A stretch of 64,000 nucleotides of DNA from CBFIHN01 sp965662575 (GTDB lineage: Bacteria > Pseudomonadota > Gammaproteobacteria > Francisellales > CACEW01). The stretch spans positions 9,020-73,019 of the forward strand of contig CBFIHN010000002.1 of the NCBI GenBank assembly GCA_965662575.1. The letters run 5' to 3'. This document shows, piece after piece, positions 9,687 through 18,376 of this stretch. The notes beneath the pieces were generated by a model that saw only the letters and a program-made list of their open reading frames with translations, did not search any database and was not told where the DNA came from. Within the stretch, counting starts at the first letter, position 1. Each line of letters starts with the position of its first letter. A program made the translations under genes and the position numbers.

Positions 9687-10200
9687 TCATCACTCAGAAA
9701 ATACACCTCGCGAAAAAGGCTTTACGCTTGTTGAACTTGTGATTACCATGATTCTAATTGGCGTTATTTCAACAGTGGTTGGGCCATTGCTTTATGAAGG
9801 TGTGACCAATTTTAAAAAAGCACATGCGCTGGAGTCTTTGTCTTCTCAGGGAAGATCAACGTTGGAATTGATGGCTCAGGATGTTCGCAATATTGGCGCG
9901 GAACTGAGTCATACGCTTATCAGTATGAATGCAAATCAACTTAGTATGGAAAATATGTACGACCAAACGATTAGTTTTTCCCTCTCTGGTAGCGATTTAA
10001 TTCGTACTATTGATGGCAATAACCAAAATTTAGCAGAGGATGTTAGTAGCTTAAGTTTTAGCTACTACAATGTGAATGGGCAAACAACAGCAACCACAGC
10101 TGATGTGCGGTATATCAAGCTTGGATTGAGTTTAACTAAAGAAGGTTTGTCACAGCATTTTGAAACCATTGTTGCATTAAGAAATGCCGTGTTAGGGTAA
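9679..10200 (+). CDS. mshO: Minor pseudopilin, MshO-like
   Basis: A 173-residue prepilin with a short leader and the signal G|FTLVELVITMILIGVISTVVG, with Glu at +5. The mature body contains LMAQDVRNIGAEL, a segment typical of MshO/GspJ-like minor pilins that help initiate fibres. It overlaps mshD by 8 bases and is followed by mshP after 49 bases. The product is smaller than many MshO proteins. The assignment rests on the signal, the DVRN segment and gene order. Confidence 0.75.
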   Translation: MTSHHSENTPREKGFTLVELVITMILIGVISTVVGPLLYEGVTNFKKAHALESLSSQGRSTLELMAQDVRNIGAELSHTLISMNANQLSMENMYDQTISFSLSGSDLIRTIDGNNQNLAEDVSSLSFSYYNVNGQTTATTADVRYIKLGLSLTKEGLSQHFETIVALRNAVLG

Positions 10201-10249
10201 CCAACGACTGGGTTAACCCTTCAGCTGAAAAAGACTAGAGGAGTAAGCG

Positions 10250-11866
10250 ATGACAATGCTTAAGCCACAAAAAAATCAGCAGGGATTGATGCTCGTTGCT
10301 GCCTTGGTTTTGGTCATTATTCTGGGTGTGGTTGCAGTTATTGTTGCCCGCATTGCAACAACTGATTTAGCCGCTAGTAGCGAACAAGCTGATGCTGTTG
10401 ATGCGTTTGCCATCGCTAATAGTGGGTTAGAGCGCGCTGTCTATGAGTTATCTCGGGTAGATCCATCTGACCGCACAGCCTGTGCAGATTTAGCCGGCAC
10501 TTTTGGTACACAAAATTTTGGTCATGGTCAATACAATATTAGCGGGACGCATTATCATCCAACAGGTGTGACATTGTCAGTTAATATATTAGCCGCTAGT
10601 ACAATCGCGCCAATTAGTACACTATCTGGCGTTGCTCCAGCCGGCCAAGTGCGCATTGGTCGTGAATACATTAACTACGGTGGCACAGGTTCAACTAGCG
10701 CAGGTTGTGGCGGCGGCTCTGCTCCATGCTTAACAGGCTTGGTCCGCGGTGTGCAAAACACAGTGGCTAGTGCTCATAGCAATGGCGAAAGCGTTTATCA
10801 AGATCAGTGTGTTGTTCGCTCAGAAGCTGGTGTGCCCAACTTAAGCTCTCCTGATGCAAAAAGAACCCTGGATGCAATAATGATCGCCTATGAAAGTGCC
10901 TGGGTGGTTGGTGACACCTTTAACAGCAATGCGACAACTGGCTATTGGGAAAGCCAAAGCTGGAACTACCAAGCGCCTTCTCCTGCTATAAACAATAACC
11001 TCAATGATGTTTTTTGTTTAAATAATCAAGACTGCTGGGCTGTCGGTGATAACCGCACTTTCCTACACTGGGATGGCGCTAGTTGGAGTGCTGGCAATGT
11101 CAGAACTTTCGGTCTATTTAGCGCGGTACCTTATGTTGATTTCCAAAGTGTTTACTGCGTTAATAGCAATGAATGCTGGGCTGTGGGTGACCGGAGTTGG
11201 TTGCTTTCAAGCATTGCCTACTGGAATGGCACCATTTGGAGCCGCGTATTTCCCTTTAGTCTTCGTAGTGAAGATTTGATCAGTGTCACTTGTGCTGCCA
11301 GTAATAGCTGCTGGGCCGTCGGTGATGACCGTATTTTTTATTACTTTAATGGTGCCCTATGGTATGACGGTTTTGTCGATATTTTTGGTGCCGATGCTGT
11401 GCCTTATGAAAACTATACAGGTGTGTCATGTATTGATAGCGGCGATTGCTGGGCTGTTGGCCAAGATGGCGCTCTAGCCTATTGGAACGGCAGTATTTGG
11501 CGCGGGGACTTATCAGTCGTGCCAAGTAGTGATTATTATGCTGTTAATTGTAGTGCAACCGATGACTGTTGGGCTGTGGGTGAAGTCTCCAGTGGCGATC
11601 CACTCATCATTTACTGGAATGGCAGTAGCTGGCAGCGAGAACCTGAGGCACAAATGGACAGTGTGCCTGTCGTTAACCTCTACGATATTGATTGTTCTGC
11701 CAGTGATAACTGTTGGGCTTCAGGGGCCAGTGGTGCTCTGATTCATTGGGACGGCACTGACTGGAGCGGTAACGTCACAAGCAATCTACCCACTGTTGCT
11801 CTCAGAGGATTAAGCATTCTGCGCGCGGATCGACCAAGACCGGCTGGTTTTTGGCAGCAGATTTAG
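10250..11866 (+). CDS. mshP: MshP/PilX-like prepilin fused to a seven-repeat CWAVG beta-propeller-like domain
   Basis: A 538-residue protein. Residues 1-80 are MshP/PilX-like: the signal G|LMLVAALVLVIILGVVAVIV lacks Glu+5, as in MshP, and is followed by the helix NSGLERAVYEL. The C-terminal part (about 215-530) consists of repeats of about 45 residues, each with C-x6-CWAVG and a later YWNGxxW. Cysteines of the CWAVG core fall at residues 262, 309, 354, 400, 440 and 488; a first copy at about 217 (AWVVGD) lacks the cysteines. Seven copies suggest a seven-bladed propeller with one disulfide per blade. Ordinary MshP is about 150 residues, so the fusion may be a tip adhesin replacing the missing MshQ. 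RBS GAGGAG at 10238-10243. Confidence 0.8.
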   Translation: MTMLKPQKNQQGLMLVAALVLVIILGVVAVIVARIATTDLAASSEQADAVDAFAIANSGLERAVYELSRVDPSDRTACADLAGTFGTQNFGHGQYNISGTHYHPTGVTLSVNILAASTIAPISTLSGVAPAGQVRIGREYINYGGTGSTSAGCGGGSAPCLTGLVRGVQNTVASAHSNGESVYQDQCVVRSEAGVPNLSSPDAKRTLDAIMIAYESAWVVGDTFNSNATTGYWESQSWNYQAPSPAINNNLNDVFCLNNQDCWAVGDNRTFLHWDGASWSAGNVRTFGLFSAVPYVDFQSVYCVNSNECWAVGDRSWLLSSIAYWNGTIWSRVFPFSLRSEDLISVTCAASNSCWAVGDDRIFYYFNGALWYDGFVDIFGADAVPYENYTGVSCIDSGDCWAVGQDGALAYWNGSIWRGDLSVVPSSDYYAVNCSATDDCWAVGEVSSGDPLIIYWNGSSWQREPEAQMDSVPVVNLYDIDCSASDNCWASGASGALIHWDGTDWSGNVTSNLPTVALRGLSILRADRPRPAGFWQQI

Positions 11867-11897
11867 AGCCATATTGTAGTTTTATATTGATCGTTTT

Positions 11898-12362
11898 TTA
11901 TGCGCTTGGCTTATTGCAAAGAGTCATATTTCGTCGCACAGTTTTTATTTGCTCAGTGCTTGCAGTTTTTAGAGCCTGATGAAAATAAGCTTGTGCTAAT
12001 GAATAATGCTTTTGCTGACACAGAAAGATGGCATAACCATTTAAAATATCAGGGTTATTTGGCGATAGATCTAATGCCTGTTCAAACTGCACTCGCGCAG
12101 CCTGATTATTTTTGGTATGAATCAGATAATTTGCTTTGGCATAGTGTGCCATCGCTGATTGTGGGTTTTGCTGCAAAGCTTGATTAAGCTTGATGTTGGC
12201 TAAGCTCCAGTGGCCGTCTTTCATATAATCAAAAGCTAGCTCTGTGAAAATATCTGAAGCCGTGTTGGGATTTTTTTTCGTAATGACTTCGGTGCACTGA
12301 CAAAGCGATAGCGCGAAACAAGTCAACAGGGTACGTGTGATGAATATTAGACAAATACGCAT
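11898..12362 (-). CDS. Short PilF/PilW-like TPR lipoprotein
   Basis: A 154-residue protein with a signal peptide ending LSLCQC, a plausible lipobox, then about three TPR motifs (residues 38-140; for example AMAHYAKANYLIHTKNNQAA and a later PDILNGYAIFLCQQKHY). This matches the N-terminal half of PilF/PilW pilotins, which help secretin assembly or pilus stability and are usually about 250 residues. Convergent with the msh operon, it may serve the MshL secretin. The start is supported by AAGGAAA upstream at about 12370-12376. It may be truncated or a minimal pilotin; no remnant of the rest is visible nearby. Confidence 0.65.
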   Translation of the reverse strand: MRICLIFITRTLLTCFALSLCQCTEVITKKNPNTASDIFTELAFDYMKDGHWSLANIKLNQALQQNPQSAMAHYAKANYLIHTKNNQAARVQFEQALDLSPNNPDILNGYAIFLCQQKHYSLAQAYFHQALKTASTEQIKTVRRNMTLCNKPSA

Positions 12363-12633
12363 TTGTAGCTTTCCTTACTATTGTTGTCCTAACAAGCAAT
12401 TGGGGGGAAGTTACACGAATTTCTAGCAGCGCTTGTGTCGTTAAAAAAATGAAAACCATCCATTGATTGCGCACAAGACCTCATTCTTTTAGACAGTCTA
12501 TCATCCCCCACAAAGACTACATATTGACTAAATTTTAATCAAAAATCAACTGTTTGCTGACAAGCCTGTCATCCTTTATGCGAAACTGCTTAATCAATGC
12601 GGGTTTTAATGACAAGAGCCTTAACTAAGACGG

Positions 12634-13404
12634 TTAATGTTTAGCATAATTGAGTAGAACACTGACTAGTAAGGTGATCACCAGGCCCACTATCATATGC
12701 ATAAAGCCTTTCCTATTTCTGCAGTTAGCAACAAACGGAGTATGTCTCAGACCATAAGTGGTTGCTAAATAGAGAAACACACCCGAAGCCATGCTAATCA
12801 CGGTTGCTTTAAAAACAAGTACATCACTACCTTTGGCATATTGATTCACGATGGAACCGATCAGAATCCCTAGGGGCGTTGCAATAGCAAAACAGCCAAA
12901 TGCAAGGTAAGTTTGCCATCGTGTCATTTTGCTTTTTACCATGGTGAGCGCTAGAGCAAAGGATGCTGAACCTTTATGTGCAATGATCGCAATAAAGACC
13001 ATGATAGCTGATAATGTATCACTGACGCCTAGTGCGGTACCTAGCATAAATGAGCATATCCCGATCATCACGGTCATTACAATCGGGATAATCACGGAAT
13101 GTGGCTCTGCATCTTGTTTTAAATGATCTAAGCGATGTTCTGTTGCCAACAGCAGAATAAACGTACCAATGCTAATATATGTTGCCATGGGGTAGACATG
13201 ATGCTGCAATATTTTTTGCCACAGGCCAAAAGCGCCTGGCAGCATCACTGTTAAAGATAATGCCAAAAAAACACCGGAAGTAAATGCTTTTCCAGATGGA
13301 AAGGCATTTTGTGAGTTGGCGTCCTGCCTAACTAAAGGGAAAAATCCACCGGCTAAGCTCACTATAAGAATAGTAAAAAAGGAAAAAATTTGAAAATGAG
13401 TCAT
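12634..13404 (-). CDS. ZIP-family divalent metal transporter-like membrane protein
   Basis: A 256-residue protein with about eight membrane spans. The pattern fits the ZIP family (zinc/iron uptake), including ATEHRLDH in the middle and IAIIAHKGSASFALALTM in the fourth-span region, where ZIP proteins carry HK-x-x-E-G. Here the usual Glu is replaced (HKGSAS), so one metal ligand differs from the textbook motif. There is no clear Shine-Dalgarno before the ATG. It stands alone between the PilF-like gene and the tRNA pair. Substrate unknown. Confidence 0.7.
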   Translation of the reverse strand: MTHFQIFSFFTILIVSLAGGFFPLVRQDANSQNAFPSGKAFTSGVFLALSLTVMLPGAFGLWQKILQHHVYPMATYISIGTFILLLATEHRLDHLKQDAEPHSVIIPIVMTVMIGICSFMLGTALGVSDTLSAIMVFIAIIAHKGSASFALALTMVKSKMTRWQTYLAFGCFAIATPLGILIGSIVNQYAKGSDVLVFKATVISMASGVFLYLATTYGLRHTPFVANCRNRKGFMHMIVGLVITLLVSVLLNYAKH

Positions 13405-13619
13405 AGTAAAAGGGTAAAATTTATGGCTTTATTAAAAGTATAACAGGGCTGTCAAGCGTTCATCATGCTTGAAGATTCATCGGAATATGAGGGTGGTAAA
13501 GTGAAGAGCTTCAAGCTGGCATTTTTTTGAAAAAGATAGAATGAGAGTTTGACTGTTATGCGCTTAGAGCTGCCCTTTTAATCGGAGAGACCTGACCCCA
13601 CGCCATTCCGAATTTGAAA

Positions 13620-13696
13620 TGGCGGACCGGACGGGACTCGAACCCGCGACCTCCGGCGTGACAGGCCAGCATTCTAACCAGCTGAACTACCGGTCC
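13620..13696 (-). tRNA. tRNA-Asp (GTC)
   Basis: 77 nt. On the minus strand the acceptor stem GGACCGG pairs with CCGGTCC, followed by discriminator G and an encoded CCA. The anticodon loop CTGTCAC gives GTC, and the T-loop is TTCGAGT. It lies seven bases downstream of tRNA-Thr and is probably cotranscribed with it. Confidence 0.97.
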
Positions 13697-13703
13697 GCAA
13701 AGA

Positions 13704-13779
<76 letters not shown>

Positions 13780-13835
13780 ACAATTTATTGTCTTTCGACA
13801 GCCTCAGCCTTGTCAAAAGAGCTAAGAGGCCGGCT

Positions 13836-13863
13836 ATTATAATGGTTTTTATCGTCAATACAA
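13836..13863 (-). promoter_or_regulatory. Probable sigma-70 promoter of the tRNA-Thr/tRNA-Asp unit
   Basis: On the minus strand a perfect TATAAT (-10) at 13841-13836 lies 16 bases after TTGTAT (-35) at 13863-13858. It is followed by a GC-rich GCCGGCC discriminator typical of stable-RNA promoters. Predicted transcription would start about 50 bases before tRNA-Thr. Confidence 0.55.
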
Positions 13864-13866
13864 GCG

Positions 13867-14871
13867 TTATTGTCGGTGATCATCAATTTTTTTTGCTTGC
13901 CAGTGAGCAACAACTTGTTCTACTTGTTTAGGTTTAATGAGATACATTTCTTGTTTGCCATCAATGTTGCCACTGGCTGACAAGCTTTGGGCTTGTGAAC
14001 CAAGTGGCCCCCAGCGTGTAACAGATTTTAGAGGCTCTGCTGGAAATAACCCTAAGCAGCACGTGCCAAGTGACGCCGCAATATGGAGCGGGCCGGTACT
14101 ACCAATAACCATGCCATCGATATGTGCCAGTAAAACGATAAGTTCATTCAGCGTCAGTTGTCCCATGATGTTAATTGCTTGAGGGCATGGCTCAATAATC
14201 GATTGGTGAAATCTTTGTTTTTCTTGATTTGTTCCTGTGATCAATACATGAATATTTTTTTTATTGGCCCATTGGATCAGCTTGACAAAATACTCGCTTG
14301 GCCATTCTTTGGTGTTGCCTTGTGAGCCCGGATGGATAATCAAATTGAACTTTTTACTATCCATTAGTTTGGCAACACGATTGGTCAATTTGGGCTTTTG
14401 TATCGTCGTTAAGGCAGTTAGCTCTTGAAGGGAATAGTCGCTGCGCAGACCAAGTCCCGATAAAAGTTTCATATTGAGTTGTGCTTCGTGTTGCGAAGAC
14501 CGTGACCGACTGAGATTGACTAAGCGGTTACAATATAGCCAATGAGGTAATCGGCGATTGGTGCCAACCCGCTGAGAAATCCCCGCTTTTTTGCATAACT
14601 TGGCTAATAGTTTATTGGGTGTAATATGGATAACAGCATCTAAATGAAGTTGTTTAAGGTAAGTGATAGCATGTTGTGTTTCAAGCTTTTCAAGTTCTTC
14701 TAGTGCAATAAATTGTTGAATCTGAGGGTAGTGTGTGATGACTGCACGGACATACTCACGGCCAAGGAAGACAAGCTGACTATTGGTGATGGTCACTTTA
14801 AGGGCGCCAGCAACTGGTAAACTTAGGATAACATCACCAATATGGTCAGTACGAATCAGGAGTATACGCAT
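13867..14871 (-). CDS. Glycosyltransferase family 9 (heptosyltransferase-like)
   Basis: A 334-residue GT-B protein of family 9, which transfers heptose or related sugars to LPS core. MRILLIRTDHIGDVILSLP at the N-terminus is the classical GT9 opening. The sugar-nucleotide region includes FNLIIHPGSQGNTKEWP (about residues 178-194) and the later GSTGPLHIAASLGT (about 255-268). The start codon overlaps the stop of the upstream GT4-deacetylase gene by one base, so the two are an operon. The exact acceptor cannot be read from sequence. Confidence 0.85.
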   Translation of the reverse strand: MRILLIRTDHIGDVILSLPVAGALKVTITNSQLVFLGREYVRAVITHYPQIQQFIALEELEKLETQHAITYLKQLHLDAVIHITPNKLLAKLCKKAGISQRVGTNRRLPHWLYCNRLVNLSRSRSSQHEAQLNMKLLSGLGLRSDYSLQELTALTTIQKPKLTNRVAKLMDSKKFNLIIHPGSQGNTKEWPSEYFVKLIQWANKKNIHVLITGTNQEKQRFHQSIIEPCPQAINIMGQLTLNELIVLLAHIDGMVIGSTGPLHIAASLGTCCLGLFPAEPLKSVTRWGPLGSQAQSLSASGNIDGKQEMYLIKPKQVEQVVAHWQAKKIDDHRQ

Positions 14872-16694
14872 TAATGTCCTCGGCGTTTTTGATAATATTG
14901 GCGGTAGAAGGTACTGCTTTTTTTCCAGAATTTAAACCAGTGGTCACTGGGAAACATATTGACACGAAATATTTCAAATAGATCATCTTCAATATGCATA
15001 CCACCATTGTCTGTTGCCACAGCACAACTAAATCCAGCTTTTTGAGTGAGTGCTTTCATTGTTTGGTTGTAATTGCCAAAAGGGTAGGCAAAGCTAACAA
15101 TGGGAATGTTAAATTCTTTCTCGAGAGCCGTTTTACTTTGTTTAATTTCTCGATAAGCATTGTTGTCATCGAGTTCAGTTAGTTTGGCATGCGTCATTGT
15201 ATGTGCGCCAATCTCCATGCCATTGTCGAGCAATTGTTGTAGTTGTTGTCGAGACATGAGTGCATCTAGCTGTTGCTCATCATCTCGATCCCAATCGTTA
15301 TTGCGAATGCCGCGATCACCCAGAATAAACCAGGTTGCTTTGAAGTGGTACTTTTTCAGTAGGGGTAGAGCATAATCAAGATTATTCTGATATCCATCAT
15401 CAAAAGTAATCATAATCGGCTTTTTAGGGAAGTTTTTTAATGATCGTTTTCCATTGCGATAGGCGCAGTATTCGCCGAGTGTTAGTGTGCTGAATCCTCT
15501 GAGTTTTAATGACTTTAATTGCGTCTCAAAGCGTGCTTTATCAACAAATGTTCGGTGATGGTAGGTTTTATCGTCATCGGTGATTTTATGATACATCAAG
15601 ATGGGGATATGTTTTGGATGGTAGTGGCGCATACGTGTGCTGAGGTATAAGTCCATGATTTTTGGGTAAACATAATGACTGGAATACTGTTTGACAATTG
15701 TTTTAATTAATGTTTTCGAAATGGGCTTGTTACGATTGAGTGTTTTTATCAGGTCGTTATAAACAGCTTGATATTCAATGACAGCATATTTCTCCTGTAT
15801 ATCAATATCGCCAAAGTTAGATGCGATGGCTTGCTCAAGTGTTTTTGAGTTAATTAATCCACTATAGCAACCTTCGCCTAACGCCAATACCGGTCGGCCA
15901 AGCATTAATGCTTCAATCGCAATGCGCCCAGCAGCGATCACACATGTCGCCGAGGCCAGATATTCGGGTAAATTTTTAACAAAGCCTATGTTGATAATTC
16001 GCTCAGGATAGGTGGTGCTCAACATGTTGAACTGTCGTTGGCCGGCAGCGGGTAAATCTTGAATTTTACCGCCAATGAGTTGGATCTGTATGCTAGGATA
16101 TGCGTTGAGAATAGTCTCAGCCAGGTGCTGTAAAAATTCACTCGTACGCCTTCCTTTGGCGCCGGTTGTGCGTCCAGCGATGATTAACTTTTGTACTGCA
16201 CTATATTCAGTTGTGTCATCAGAGTTCAGATCGACTAAATTGGGGATGACAGCAATACGTTGTTGATCTATTTTTAATGGTGTCATTTGCTGTTTGATAT
16301 TGTCACAAACAGCAATAGCTGCATCGCCGTAGCAGTTAAATAGTTTTTTGCCTAGGCGTGGTGACTGCCGGCCGTGAATCGTTGAGATACAGGGTATGTG
16401 AGCAAGTTTCGCAGCAATAGACGCCACCCAACTTGCCGCACGTGAGTGAGCATGCACGATGTCAATATGATGTTGACTCATCATTCGATGCAAGGATTTG
16501 ATATTGCGGATACGGCTGGTCAAACGTCGGTTATCAATATTGAGAGAAAGATATTTCGCTTGAGTAGCTGAATGGAGTTGATCTGAACAAATAAAGACAT
16601 GATGGCCTTTGCTAATTTGCTGCTCGGCTAGGGCAATGGCATAACTCTCAGCGCCAGTGAGTTCGAGTTGAGATAAAACATGAAGAATATTCAC
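14871..16694 (-). CDS. Fused family 4 glycosyltransferase and polysaccharide deacetylase
   Basis: A 607-residue two-domain protein. Residues 1-345 form a GT4-type glycosyltransferase: MNILHVLSQLELTGAES at the N-terminus, VHAHSRAASW at about 82, and a C-terminal half with IAAGRIAIEALMLGRPVLA. Residues 360-600 form a NodB-type carbohydrate esterase 4 domain with HIPILMYHKITDD, the metal/catalytic MITFDDGYQNN (DD pair), HTMTH with the metal histidines, and FAYPFGNYN. It probably adds a sugar and deacetylates a surface glycan. The two activities are normally on separate proteins. It is operonic with the downstream GT9 gene. Confidence 0.83.
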   Translation of the reverse strand: MNILHVLSQLELTGAESYAIALAEQQISKGHHVFICSDQLHSATQAKYLSLNIDNRRLTSRIRNIKSLHRMMSQHHIDIVHAHSRAASWVASIAAKLAHIPCISTIHGRQSPRLGKKLFNCYGDAAIAVCDNIKQQMTPLKIDQQRIAVIPNLVDLNSDDTTEYSAVQKLIIAGRTTGAKGRRTSEFLQHLAETILNAYPSIQIQLIGGKIQDLPAAGQRQFNMLSTTYPERIINIGFVKNLPEYLASATCVIAAGRIAIEALMLGRPVLALGEGCYSGLINSKTLEQAIASNFGDIDIQEKYAVIEYQAVYNDLIKTLNRNKPISKTLIKTIVKQYSSHYVYPKIMDLYLSTRMRHYHPKHIPILMYHKITDDDKTYHHRTFVDKARFETQLKSLKLRGFSTLTLGEYCAYRNGKRSLKNFPKKPIMITFDDGYQNNLDYALPLLKKYHFKATWFILGDRGIRNNDWDRDDEQQLDALMSRQQLQQLLDNGMEIGAHTMTHAKLTELDDNNAYREIKQSKTALEKEFNIPIVSFAYPFGNYNQTMKALTQKAGFSCAVATDNGGMHIEDDLFEIFRVNMFPSDHWFKFWKKSSTFYRQYYQKRRGH

Positions 16695-16868
16695 AGCACA
16701 GAGAAGTCATGATTTTTGTTGATATTACTGTGAATGGATAAAATTTTCCAGGTAGCTAGTAGCTAATATATGGGCAAATAAAAGGGTTAAAAATTAGACA
16801 AAAGATTTTATTTTGGCTAAAATATAAGCATAAGTTATCATATATCTAAGTTTGGTTGAATAGATGAG

Positions 16869-16901
16869 TCTGTCCTCATCCCCGTGCAGGTGGGAACAAA
16901 A
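16869..16901. repeat. Single CRISPR/REP-like palindromic remnant
   Basis: TCATCCCCGTGCAGGTGGGA is a degenerate inverted repeat reminiscent of the CCCGC..GCGGG intergenic elements, such as the perfect hairpin at 52781-52800. There is one copy, with no spacers and no cas genes in the window. It is best read as an isolated intergenic repeat. Confidence 0.3.
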
Positions 16902-16983
16902 TCTCATTGAATATCAACCAATTAGGTGCGGCCCCAAATGCTAGTTATCAATTTGTGGCAAATGGATTTGAGAGATACAATGA

Positions 16984-17538
16984 ATGAAAACTCATGATAC
17001 TTTACATGTTGAGATCACTGGAGCAGATATTTTGAACTTGATTAATCATGCAGCAACCCAAGATGATATACAGCGCCTGTCAGTGGAATCTGCAGAAGGG
17101 TTTAATAAAGTAGGGCAGCAGTTCGAGAAAATTAGCCAGCAATTCAAAAAGGTTGATGAGCGGTTTGAGAAAATTGACCAGCAATTCAAAGGGATTGATC
17201 AGCAGTTCGAGAAAATTGACCAGCAATTTAAAGGGATTGATCAGCAGTTCGAGAAAATTGATCAGCAGTTCGAGAAAATTGACCAGCAATTCAAAGGGGT
17301 TGATCAGCAGTTCGAGAAAATTGACCAGCAATTCAAAGGGATTGATCAGCGGTTTGAGAAAATTGACCAGCAATTCAAAGAGGTTGATCAGCGGTTTGAG
17401 AAATTAGAAGCAAAATTTGATAAGCGTTTTGAGAAATTGGAAATCAAAATGGATAAGTTAATGTTTACCGTTGTCTCAGGCATAACATTTCCATTAGTGG
17501 TTGGGCTAGTGCTGTTTGGGATTCATTTATTTTTATAA
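16984..17538 (+). CDS. Heptad-repeat coiled-coil protein with C-terminal membrane anchor
   Basis: A 184-residue protein not assigned to a known function. Residues 1-44 are non-repetitive. Residues 45-142 are 14 consecutive heptads alternating QQFEKID and QQFKGID, with Phe and Ile/Val at core positions, which predicts a long regular coiled coil. A charged linker and a membrane span (about 163-184) end the protein. The DNA encodes it as near-identical 42-bp units, so repeat number can change without breaking the frame. Layout resembles tail-anchored coiled-coil proteins. The out-of-phase reading frames here are by-products of the repeat. Confidence 0.7.
   Translation: MKTHDTLHVEITGADILNLINHAATQDDIQRLSVESAEGFNKVGQQFEKISQQFKKVDERFEKIDQQFKGIDQQFEKIDQQFKGIDQQFEKIDQQFEKIDQQFKGVDQQFEKIDQQFKGIDQRFEKIDQQFKEVDQRFEKLEAKFDKRFEKLEIKMDKLMFTVVSGITFPLVVGLVLFGIHLFL
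17113..17403 (+). repeat. 21/42-bp in-frame tandem repeat
   Basis: Thirteen to fourteen copies of a 21-bp unit (type CAGCAGTTCGAGAAAATTGAC) occur in a higher-order 42-bp pair (QQFEKID-QQFKGID). Interior copies are near identical and the outer copies more diverged, suggesting expansion from the middle. One QQFEKID half-unit is duplicated (about 17245-17286), which breaks the strict alternation and points to slippage or unequal recombination. Confidence 0.9.
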
Positions 17539-17614
17539 TTGACCTATCATGTCATTTAGTTTCTTTGTCGGTGCTTGTGATAAGATGACTAATTTTACAG
17601 TCAATTAAACGAAA

Positions 17615-18376
17615 ATGCGTTTCCTATTCAGTCGATTAATCAAGGTTTTGGCTAACCTGTTGAAGTTGTTTTGTTATGGTTTTCATGCGGTGTTTCCTAA
17701 AAAGCGGTTTACTATCCCTAAGCAAGCTAATCCACTATGGCGTAGCAAAAAAAAGCGGCAGATTCCCCAAATTCTATGGCAAACCAATTATACTAACCAG
17801 GTGACTTTACCTGTTTATCTTAACTATCTATGCAATCGTTTATTAGCGCCAACTTATGAATATCGTTATATGAGTACAGAAGATCGCCAAGCATTGATTG
17901 AAAAAACGTATGATCAGCGTACTGTGGATGCCTATTCACGATTGTCAGTCGGTGCCGCACAGGCAGATATGTGGCGATTATTGGTGCTTAATCAATACGG
18001 TGGTGTCTATATGGATATCGATGCGCATTTAATTTGGCCATTATCAGCAACGGTTAAGCCGAGCATGTCAGCATTATATATCAAGCATAAGCGAGGTGAA
18101 TTTACCAATTATTTTATCGCTAGTGTTGCCAATAACCAGAAGCTTCGGGCAATGGTTGACTTGATTATTGATAATATCAATCAAGGAGATCCAGAGTCAG
18201 TCTATAGCCTAACTGGACCAACAGTAACCAATACTGTGTTGAAAGGGCAGCAAGTCGAATGGCGGATGTATCGCGATATTTGTTTGCAAGGCAATTTTAC
18301 CAATGAATACTTCCAATATATTGATCACCCCAGAGGCAAATGGACGAAAGTAAAGGCTAATGAGATTTTGCACTAA
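17615..18376 (+). CDS. DXD-motif glycosyltransferase (GT32/OCH1-like)
   Basis: A 253-residue protein of the Gly_transf_sug type. The signature region reads [19 protein letters not shown] and continues IDAH, holding the DXD metal and nucleotide-sugar binding motif at about residues 140-146. The early PQILWQTNY is also typical. Such enzymes decorate capsule, LPS or glycolipids; donor and acceptor are unknown. The N-terminus is hydrophobic and basic (about residues 1-25) and may bind the membrane. Its stop overlaps the stop of the convergent ferredoxin gene. Confidence 0.78.
   Translation: MRFLFSRLIKVLANLLKLFCYGFHAVFPKKRFTIPKQANPLWRSKKKRQIPQILWQTNYTNQVTLPVYLNYLCNRLLAPTYEYRYMSTEDRQALIEKTYDQRTVDAYSRLSVGAAQADMWRLLVLNQYGGVYMDIDAHLIWPLSATVKPSMSALYIKHKRGEFTNYFIASVANNQKLRAMVDLIIDNINQGDPESVYSLTGPTVTNTVLKGQQVEWRMYRDICLQGNFTNEYFQYIDHPRGKWTKVKANEILH

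Noticed and set aside
10250..11866. Frameshifted junction of mshP with a separate gene
   Set aside because: The frame is continuous, the repeat is regular to the stop, and no internal ribosome-binding site with a start stands out at the junction.
11900..12187. Plus-strand frame of 95 codons
   Set aside because: It lies antisense to the TPR lipoprotein, whose TPR pattern, lipobox and Shine-Dalgarno make it the real gene.
16869..16901. CRISPR-like repeat unit
   Set aside because: One copy only, no spacers and no cas genes; better explained as an isolated intergenic palindrome.
17080..17407. Long alternative frames on both strands over the heptad-repeat gene
   Set aside because: They exist only because the 21-bp unit has no stop in several frames; translations are repetitive and lack start context.
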